Of a stretch of DNA of 11,560 bases, positions 7,142 to 11,560 are shown piece by piece; the first letter of the stretch is position 1; each line of letters begins with the position of its first letter. A model generated the notes under the pieces. The model made no database searches, had not been told where the DNA came from, and worked only from the letters and a program-made list of their open reading frames with translations. A program made the position numbers and the translations under genes. Source of the DNA: JBDIVL01 sp039794405 (lineage in GTDB: Bacteria > Planctomycetota > Brocadiia > Brocadiales > Brocadiaceae); NCBI GenBank assembly GCA_039794405.1, contig JBDIVL010000074.1:1-11560 (forward strand), read 5' to 3'.

Positions 7142-7743
7142 GGGGGTACTCCTATAGAGTCCAGCAATTTTCCGAATGTTGTCAATTCCGGGAGGAGAAA
7201 GAGATAACATCTAAGCTCCGTATTGCAGATTTCGAATATTGTTTCTAATAATAAAAGTTTGTCATGCGTTGAGCCTTGTTCCAGCACAAGGTTTGAGAAT
7301 ATAACCCCGGCATAATCATTGTATGTTTGTGGTGGTTGCGGTACCAAAACAGCATTAAAATTTGAGACCAGGGTATTGCTGATATGGCTTGCAATGATGT
7401 TCCCGACTTCTTGTACGGTACTTTCTGTAAAGTCATCAAATTCCTTTTGGGTCCCAATTCTATGCCGGAGAAAGAGATCTGTGAGAATCAAGGAGTCCTC
7501 TAGTGGCAGCATAAAAAGGAGTTGACAGCCTACGTTTCCCTTAAAATTAACCAGAACACCGGCCATTTCTCTGAGATCATCATTCATCTTTTCTGTGATT
7601 TCACAAAAATCCGCAACATACAATTTAGAAAGGGAAATTTTAGCGCCCGTTTTTAAGGATTTTGATAAGACCCTGGATGCGTTGTCTATACTGAGTTTTG
7701 CTATGATTTCTAGCGCTTTTAAACGATCATTGGTAATGTCCAT
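7138..7743 (-). CDS. cheC: CheC-family CheY-P phosphatase with one active site
   Basis: This encodes 201 residues from the ATG at 7743 (AAGGA five bases upstream); a longer frame to 7827 would overlap cheD. CheC proteins dephosphorylate CheY-P with the motif [DS]-x3-E-x2-N-x22-P. The second half fits exactly: Ser108, Glu112, Asn115 and Pro138 in STVQEVGN ... VPQPP. The first half keeps the fold (ALEIIAKLSIDNASRVLSKSL, from residue 10), but the usual EIGN is EIIA, so Asn is replaced by Ala and that site should be dead. The length (about 200 residues) is that of CheC rather than CheX (about 155). CheC usually binds CheD, encoded 47 bp upstream, and this one is translationally coupled to cheY. 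A CheX- or FliY-like assignment is less likely. Confidence 0.83.
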   Translation of the reverse strand: MDITNDRLKALEIIAKLSIDNASRVLSKSLKTGAKISLSKLYVADFCEITEKMNDDLREMAGVLVNFKGNVGCQLLFMLPLEDSLILTDLFLRHRIGTQKEFDDFTESTVQEVGNIIASHISNTLVSNFNAVLVPQPPQTYNDYAGVIFSNLVLEQGSTHDKLLLLETIFEICNTELRCYLFLLPELTTFGKLLDSIGVPP

Positions 7744-7790
7744 GGTTTTCCTTTTTATTTCACGGTGTTTTAGGATACTCCAGGGATATC

Positions 7791-8270
7791 TTAGTAGATT
7801 ACATCCGGAGTACCGAATATACGGCACGTTACATCACCAGTTTCTGTATCAAATATGATATTGTATCCTTTCGTACCACCGGTTTTTGATGTAACAATTC
7901 TAATTCCTTCTTTTTTCAATATCCGGCGCACCTCTATTTCGTTTGATTCTCCGATATTCAGCATGCCATTTGTCTCGAACATCTTTGCTCCACCAAATAT
8001 CTTCGCATACATTGAGCCTCTTGAAGCACCGGCAAACGTTATCATTTGTGAAATAAAATAAGGTAATCCCGGATCTGCATATTTCGTTATTTTTGTATCA
8101 CTACCGGTTTGCCTGGGCAACATGATGTGAAGCAGGCCTCCAACTTTATTTATTGGGTCGTGTAACACTATTCCGATACAGGAGCCTAACAGTGTTTTTA
8201 ATATATTCGGTGCCTGAGTGATCTTTAGGTCACCTACGCCAACGGTAATCATACATCGAGTATTATCCAC
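7791..8270 (-). CDS. cheD: CheD, chemoreceptor glutamine deamidase
   Basis: This encodes 159 residues from a GTG at 8270 with AAGGAG seven bases upstream. The overlapping ATG one base earlier is in a different frame. The catalytic Cys31 in LLGSCIGIVLHDP and His48 in GLLHIMLP are 17 residues apart, as in Thermotoga CheD, with a Thr (26) close by. The C-terminal half has YAKIFGGAKMF (88-98) and GGTKGYNIIFDTETG (130-144). CheD hydrolyses receptor glutamines to glutamates, opening sites for CheR, and its activity is modulated by CheC. The partial receptor in this window has an E-Q pair in a methylation motif, a plausible CheD substrate. The 351-bp spacer upstream is full of repeats and has no good promoter. 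Confidence 0.95.
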   Translation of the reverse strand: MDNTRCMITVGVGDLKITQAPNILKTLLGSCIGIVLHDPINKVGGLLHIMLPRQTGSDTKITKYADPGLPYFISQMITFAGASRGSMYAKIFGGAKMFETNGMLNIGESNEIEVRRILKKEGIRIVTSKTGGTKGYNIIFDTETGDVTCRIFGTPDVIY

Positions 8271-8280
8271 ATGAGATCTC

Positions 8281-8349
8281 CTTTCCTAGAGTCCTGATGC
8301 TTTTCGGCCAATAACAGCAGGAATGATACCCTTAAGTGCACGTACAGGA
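8281..8349 (-). pseudogene. possible relic of a DUF3365 receptor gene
   Basis: One minus-strand frame reads GIPVRALKGIIPAVIGRKASGL and then a TAG just before the cheD ribosome site. The segment LKGIIPAVIGRKAS matches FKGVIPAIVGREIS (residues 77-90 of the neighbouring receptor) at 8 of 14 positions, with 4 more conservative. That motif is typical of the DUF3365 (Tll0287-like) sensor domain. A stop codon precedes the stretch within a few codons, so it is not a working gene. It may be a scar left when a second receptor gene was lost. The match is short, so chance is not excluded. Confidence 0.42.
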
Positions 8350-8363
8350 ATTCCAAACTAGGA

Positions 8364-8437
8364 GTAGGGCGCCCCTTTAGGGTTGCTATCCTGTGCTTGT
8401 ATCCAGACAGGGAAGCAAGGTTAAGGCCTAGCCCTAC
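8364..8437. repeat. structured repeat block with 7-bp closing stem
   Basis: The arms gtagggc (8364-8370) and gccctac (8431-8437) are perfect reverse complements. Inside lie gcgcccct/agggttgc (partly wobble) and cctgt/acagg (8390-8394 and 8407-8411). Such nested pairing suggests a small mobile or structured repeat rather than random spacer. No further copy of the whole block was found in the window. Confidence 0.45.
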
Positions 8438-8466
8438 ATTAATGAAAAACAAAAGTAGAGACGCAA

Positions 8467-8531
8467 CGAAACGTCTTGTATGTTTCCTGTGCCTGATGCC
8501 AATCAAAAATGTGCAGGTCAATGCTTAACAT
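8467..8531. repeat. dispersed intergenic repeat, copy 2 (upstream of cheD)
   Basis: This is the partner of 4263-4327 (48 of 65 identical, no gaps). Its 25-nt core, 8493-8517, also matches 6734-6758 at 20 of 25 positions. It lies in the same orientation as the other copies relative to the neighbouring minus-strand genes, about 220 bp before the cheD start. Confidence 0.7.
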
Positions 8532-8574
8532 AATTTTAAGTAATTACCGGGCATTATAATTATTTATAGTAATC

Positions 8575-8603
8575 ATGGGCACGACCCTGTTATTCGTGCC
8601 CAT
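8575..8603 (-). terminator. 10-bp perfect hairpin downstream of the receptor gene
   Basis: The arms atgggcacga (8575-8584) and tcgtgcccat (8594-8603) pair perfectly around a 9-nt loop, beginning 18 bp after the receptor stop. On the minus strand it is followed by an AT-rich but not T-run sequence, so it is a poor intrinsic terminator. It may act as a 3'-end stabiliser or partial terminator, lowering expression of cheD and later genes relative to the receptor. Confidence 0.5.
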
Positions 8604-8621
8604 TTCATACCATATCGCACA

Positions 8622-10361
8622 TCAAAATTCAGTAAAGTCATTTCTGAGAGGTATTATATCTTCGGGCGTTTTAGGTAATGTCTTATCCTCTTGAGAACCA
8701 TTTCCTCTCAGATTATTCACTGATTGAGAAGATACCTCTGCCTTCTTCGCCTGGAGAATTGGTTTGGTTTTCCTGTCAAATACATCTTTTTTCATAAGCG
8801 GTTGTTTTTTTGCAGGGTACTCCCGCAATTTCTTTTTCACAACAGTCTTATGATCGTCGCTAATCCCGCCAATTTCTGCGGCAAGTTCGTGTACAATGGC
8901 CTTCAGATTTTCTGCCTGTGCTGCTAATTCTTCACTTGCAGATGCTAATTCTTCAGCATTGGCTGCATTCTGTTGTGTTATGCTGTCCATGGTAGAAACT
9001 GCCTTGGAGATTTGATTAATCCCATCAGACTGTTCCTGTGAGGCTACTGCAATTTCACTGGCAATGTCCGTAACTTTTTTCGCTTCGGTTACCATTCCCT
9101 TAAGGTTTGTTGCAAATTGGTCTGCAACATTTGCTGCGTTTTCCGTACTCACTACCCGTGAATTGATAAGATCTGCGGTTTCCTTCGATGCAATCGAACA
9201 CCGTTGTGCAAGGTTGCGGACTTCTTCTGCAACGACAGCAAATCCCCGGCCATGTTCTCCGGCTCTTGCCGCTTCAACTGCTGCATTCAGCGCCAGAAGA
9301 TTTGTCTGGAATGCTATTTCATCAATGGATTTAATTATAGAAAGTACCTTATCGTTACCGGAATTCAGATCCTTCATCGTAGTCTGCAATGTGCCCAATG
9401 CCTCATTACCCTGTTCAGCAGACGCTTTTGTCTTGATGGCAAGCTGGTTCGTCTCCTTGGCATTATCGGCGTTTTTTGTCGTCATTGAAGCCAATTCCTC
9501 AATTGAGGCGGATGTCTCTTCTATAGAAGATGCCTGCTGGGATGCGCCATCTGCCAGGGACTGGCTGGAAGATGAAATTTGGCCTGCTGCAGAGGTAACT
9601 TCATCCGCACTATTCTTCAAATTATCGACCAGTCTTTTCATTAATGATACTACATTTCTTGCAATGAAAAAGACTATGCCGCTTACTAAAAGTACGTAGA
9701 TTGCATTTCCTATAATATTAAAATTTCTGTTTGAGGCTATTGCTGCATTTACCGCTGACATCGGTGCAATTACGCTTATTCCACCCCGTATATCCCCAAG
9801 TTTGTAGTTTTCCATTTGTCTGCCGGCTATGTCCTTACCGTCCCCGGTGGGACTTGTTGCCGGGTCTCCGTGACATTTCAGGCATGATTCGTCAACCATT
9901 AACGGTATCATTAAACGGAAAACGCTCGTGCCGTTTTCTAATTTTGCTATTTCTGAAGTTTCTTTTAGATTGGAATCCCTTTCAAATTTCTCTAATTGCT
10001 TTATTTCCCAGGCATCCGGTTTATTTACCGGATTCCTGTACTTCAGACTCGTCTGTTTCATCTTAAAGATTGTTGTACTGCTAAAATGTTCTGAAATCTC
10101 ACGTCCGACAATTGCAGGGATTACTCCCTTGAATTCGAAGTTGCCTTTTGAGTCGTTATTGATGGCTTTTTGTTTTTCAGCAATTACTTTTCTTGCGCTG
10201 ACCAATTGATCTGCTGCCATCCTGGCCTGAGTTCGTACTTCTGCCAGCATTTGCGACTTTTGCCTCTTTGTATTGATAAATGTTAAGATGCACGTACAAA
10301 CGACAATAGTCGCAACAATCATCACAATAAGCCTTATAGTTATACTCATTTTACGATTCAT
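8622..10361 (-). CDS. methyl-accepting chemotaxis protein with DUF3365 haem-c-type sensor domain
   Basis: This encodes 579 residues. The ATG at 10361 follows AAGGGGGG. TM1 is at about 8-29. The periplasmic DUF3365 (Tll0287-like) domain spans about 35-205, with KGVIPAIVGRE (78-88) and the haem c motif CLKCH at Cys160, Cys163 and His164. TM2 is at about 216-235. The cytoplasmic coiled coil follows TM2 directly and no HAMP domain is recognisable. Methylation-type motifs are seen at 277-286 (ASSIEETSAS) and 466-475 (AANAEELASA). The signalling tip, IDEIAFQTNLLALNAAVEAA (346-365) then GRGFAVVAEEVRNLAQR, should contact CheA and CheW. The C-terminus is a flexible tail ending DFTEF, a CheR/CheB tether type. 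It probably senses redox state or a haem ligand at the membrane. It lies 24 bp after cheW. Confidence 0.93.
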   Translation of the reverse strand: MNRKMSITIRLIVMIVATIVVCTCILTFINTKRQKSQMLAEVRTQARMAADQLVSARKVIAEKQKAINNDSKGNFEFKGVIPAIVGREISEHFSSTTIFKMKQTSLKYRNPVNKPDAWEIKQLEKFERDSNLKETSEIAKLENGTSVFRLMIPLMVDESCLKCHGDPATSPTGDGKDIAGRQMENYKLGDIRGGISVIAPMSAVNAAIASNRNFNIIGNAIYVLLVSGIVFFIARNVVSLMKRLVDNLKNSADEVTSAAGQISSSSQSLADGASQQASSIEETSASIEELASMTTKNADNAKETNQLAIKTKASAEQGNEALGTLQTTMKDLNSGNDKVLSIIKSIDEIAFQTNLLALNAAVEAARAGEHGRGFAVVAEEVRNLAQRCSIASKETADLINSRVVSTENAANVADQFATNLKGMVTEAKKVTDIASEIAVASQEQSDGINQISKAVSTMDSITQQNAANAEELASASEELAAQAENLKAIVHELAAEIGGISDDHKTVVKKKLREYPAKKQPLMKKDVFDRKTKPILQAKKAEVSSQSVNNLRGNGSQEDKTLPKTPEDIIPLRNDFTEF

Positions 10362-10385
10362 TTTATCCCCCCTTTTGTATAGATA

Positions 10386-10895
10386 TTAGCCAAGATTTGC
10401 CAGGCTCCCTATATTAATTTCTTCAGCGCACAGGACTTTGTCTATATCAAGAAGTATCTTTACTTTGTTTTTTATCTTTGCCATACCCAGGAATATTTCG
10501 GTATTAACACCATTTCCAAAATCCGGTGAAGACTCCAGTTCTCTACTGCTCACGTCGAGTACCTCTGACACGGTATCCACAATAATTCCCGTAAGGACAT
10601 TCCTTACTTCCACGACAATAATACATGTCTCTTTTGTATACTCTATCTTTTGGAATCCAAATTTTAACCGCAGGTCAATTACCGGAATCACTTTTCCGCG
10701 GAGGTTGATTACTCCTTTTACATGATCGGGTGTCTGGGGTACGGGCGTTATATTCATAATGCCAATGATTTCTCTTACCTTAAGAATTTCTATTCCATAT
10801 TCTTCTCCGCACAGGACAAAGGTTAAATATTTTCCTTCGTGGGAAACAGTTTTTGAGATACCTGTATTTCTCTCCTGCTCCAGTGTTTGCTGCAT
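10386..10895 (-). CDS. cheW: CheW, chemoreceptor-kinase coupling protein
   Basis: This encodes 169 residues from the ATG at 10895 with AAGGAG six bases upstream. A single CheW domain covers about 20-160: YLTFVLCGEEYGIEILKVREI (23-43), the conserved GVINLRGKVIPVIDLR (61-76) with Arg66 (equivalent to E. coli Arg62), a GIIVDTVSEVLDV stretch (103-115), and FLGMAKIKNKVKILLDIDKVL (135-155). It docks receptor tips to CheA in the core signalling array. It sits between two receptor genes, fitting a receptor-specific coupling role. There is no fused receiver, so it is not CheV. Confidence 0.95.
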   Translation of the reverse strand: MQQTLEQERNTGISKTVSHEGKYLTFVLCGEEYGIEILKVREIIGIMNITPVPQTPDHVKGVINLRGKVIPVIDLRLKFGFQKIEYTKETCIIVVEVRNVLTGIIVDTVSEVLDVSSRELESSPDFGNGVNTEIFLGMAKIKNKVKILLDIDKVLCAEEINIGSLANLG

Positions 10896-10934
10896 AGAAT
10901 TCTCCTTTTACTAATCTAAAAAACTCTTTGAATC

Positions 10935-10960
10935 AGGAGGGAGGAAACGTTCCTCCTCCT
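10935..10960 (-). repeat. GC-rich hairpin upstream of cheW
   Basis: The sequence aggagg-gaggaa (10935-10946) pairs with ttcctcctcct (10950-10960) with one bulged G and a 3-nt loop. On the minus strand, 12 nt of other sequence separate the stem from a run of six T (10923-10918), so terminator function is possible but imperfect. It could attenuate transcription from the upstream receptor gene into cheW. Confidence 0.5.
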
Positions 10961-10970
10961 ATCTTAGATT

Positions 10971-11084
10971 CCGCGTACTGTAACAGTTCATCACTCCCGC
11001 CTGACTTCTCCATCGGGAGGAAGGAAACGTTTTTCCCCTGTCCTGATGGAACAGGTTAGGAAGGAGTGAACTGTTACCGCGTAC
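10971..11084. mobile_element. MITE-like imperfect hairpin with 8-bp direct repeats
   Basis: The word ccgcgtac occurs at 10971-10978 and 11077-11084. Between the copies, 98 bp fold into one long imperfect hairpin: gtaacagttca/tgaactgttac (10980-10990 with 11067-11077, 11 bp perfect), ctcc/ggag, cctgac/gttagg (one wobble) and tccatc/gatgga (11009-11014 with 11045-11050). Terminal inverted repeats, no coding capacity and a flanking short duplication are the signature of a miniature inverted-repeat element. It sits in the 196-bp spacer between the partial receptor gene and cheW. The parent transposase is unknown. Confidence 0.6.
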
Positions 11085-11091
11085 TTATTGG

Positions 11092-11560
11092 TTAAAAATC
11101 TTTAAACTCATCGTCGGTCATAGGAAATAATTGACTTGATTTACTGTCTGACGTAACACGTTTTTTCCCGTTTCCTTTATTTAAAGTACCTTTTTCTGCA
11201 TATCGTCTGGATCCTTTTCCGTCATCACCCGTTGGCTTCCCATGGGTAGTCAGTACTTTATTTTTTGCAGGAGAAAGTAAATGTTTTTCATTTGAGTATC
11301 CAAAATCATCTTCTTTTATCGCATTTTTTACCACTGAAACTTTGTCCTCATCTGCGATAACATCGTTGTTTGACCCAACTTCTGCAGCGATCCTGTCTAC
11401 TAACGCATTGAGCCCTTGTGCCTGGGAAGATAGTTCCTCACTGGCAGCCGCAGTCTGTTCGGCATTTGCCGCATTCTGCTGGATTACCTGCTCCATCTGC
11501 TGGATGGCTTTGCTGATCTGCTGTATCCCATTTGTTTGCTCTTCTGTGCCGTATCCGTGC
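11092..11560 (-). CDS. methyl-accepting chemotaxis protein, C-terminal part (5' end beyond window)
   Basis: The frame is open to the window edge; 155 residues are visible. EEQTNGIQQISKAIQQMEQV and the next stretch QQNAANAEQTAAASEELSSQ form the C-terminal methylation helix. AANAEQTAAA is a good methylation motif with an E-Q pair that could need CheD or CheB deamidation. A Lys/Asp/Ser-rich tail of about 80 residues ends in DDEFKDF, whose last five residues fit the CheR/CheB tether pattern x-[aromatic]-x-x-[aromatic]. The signalling tip and sensor domain are outside the window. The first five visible residues, HGYGT, are unlike the small-residue sequence usually found before EEQ in receptors, so the extreme edge may contain a change or error. 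Confidence 0.88.
   Translation of the reverse strand, partial: HGYGTEEQTNGIQQISKAIQQMEQVIQQNAANAEQTAAASEELSSQAQGLNALVDRIAAEVGSNNDVIADEDKVSVVKNAIKEDDFGYSNEKHLLSPAKNKVLTTHGKPTGDDGKGSRRYAEKGTLNKGNGKKRVTSDSKSSQLFPMTDDEFKDF

Larger units (their letters stand above)
8271..8621. other. 351-bp repeat-rich spacer between the receptor gene and cheD
   Basis: No intact gene is visible. Going down the minus strand from the receptor stop, there is a perfect 10-bp hairpin (8575-8603), an AT-rich stretch with a TATAAT word (8558 to 8553), the dispersed repeat copy 2 (8467-8531), a short pairing gacg/cgtc (8460-8475), a structured block closed by gtagggc/gccctac (8364-8437), and a translated relic resembling a DUF3365 sensor domain (8281-8349). 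The minus-strand open frame over 8249-8521 that runs through all this is judged spurious. Confidence 0.6.

Noticed and set aside
8249..8521. A 90-codon minus-strand frame overlapping the cheD start
   Set aside because: It runs through repeats and hairpins in the spacer, has no ribosome site and no family resemblance. Its partial likeness to the frame at 4243-4428 comes from the shared DNA repeat, not from a protein family.
9064..9699. A 211-codon plus-strand open frame opposite the haem receptor gene
   Set aside because: It lies fully antisense to the conserved receptor signalling domain. Its composition is a mirror of the Ala/Glu-rich coiled coil, and it shows no family motif.
1..11560. CRISPR array, tRNA, rRNA, prophage or toxin-antitoxin module
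   Set aside because: No regularly spaced repeats, tRNA-like cloverleaf, rRNA motif or toxin partner was seen. The XRE gene stands alone with no small toxin gene beside it.
4758..11560. A new kind of multi-gene system in the right half
   Set aside because: Every gene here fits a standard chemotaxis role (receptor, CheW, CheD, CheC, CheY, CheR, CheB). What is unusual lies in details and in the spacer repeats, not in an unknown gene set.

Overview
The window reads as a piece of an AT-leaning bacterial chromosome. It has a decayed mobile-element zone on the left (about 1-2740), a corrinoid biosynthesis gene in the middle, and a chemotaxis gene cluster filling the right half. Almost everything from 2785 onward is on the minus strand. 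A receptor with a haem c motif (CxxCH in a DUF3365-type sensor domain), a CheC/CheD adaptation system and a cobyrinate amidase together suggest a motile, probably anaerobic, cytochrome-rich bacterium. An anammox-type planctomycete or a deltaproteobacterium-like lineage would fit, but this is only a guess because no taxonomic marker gene is present.

Left zone. Positions 1-116 hold the C-terminal end of an IS5-family transposase on the plus strand, cut by the window edge. Positions 149-1410 hold a full-length but heavily frameshifted IS110-family transposase on the minus strand, with at least six reading-frame changes. Upstream of it are a strong inverted repeat (1621-1679) and a fragment of a PAS-domain sensor (1727-2155, minus) that is cut off where a kinase module would be expected. 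Divergent from that fragment is a small XRE-type repressor (2353-2736, plus), preceded by palindromes that could be its own operators.

Middle. cbiA (2785-4176, minus), cobyrinic acid a,c-diamide synthase, looks intact. A 581-bp gene-free stretch (4177-4757) follows, with a stem-loop, a 16-bp direct repeat and one copy of a dispersed repeat.

Right half. In transcription order (right to left) the genes are: the 3' end of one chemoreceptor (window edge to 11092), cheW, a complete haem-binding chemoreceptor, cheD, cheC, cheY, cheR and cheB. This supplies receptors, the coupling protein, the response regulator and all adaptation enzymes: CheR methylates, CheB demethylates or deamidates, CheD deamidates, and CheC dephosphorylates CheY-P. 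The histidine kinase CheA is not in the window; it may lie upstream, beyond the right edge. Both receptors end in an aromatic pentapeptide of the kind that tethers CheR and CheB.

The spacers inside the chemotaxis cluster are rich in repeats. A 25-nt core repeat occurs in three spacers (before cbiA, cheR and cheD). A MITE-like imperfect hairpin with an 8-bp direct duplication lies between the partial receptor gene and cheW. A short translated stretch just upstream of cheD resembles the sensor domain of the neighbouring receptor and may be a relic of a lost receptor gene. No CRISPR array, tRNA, rRNA or clear new multi-gene system was seen.
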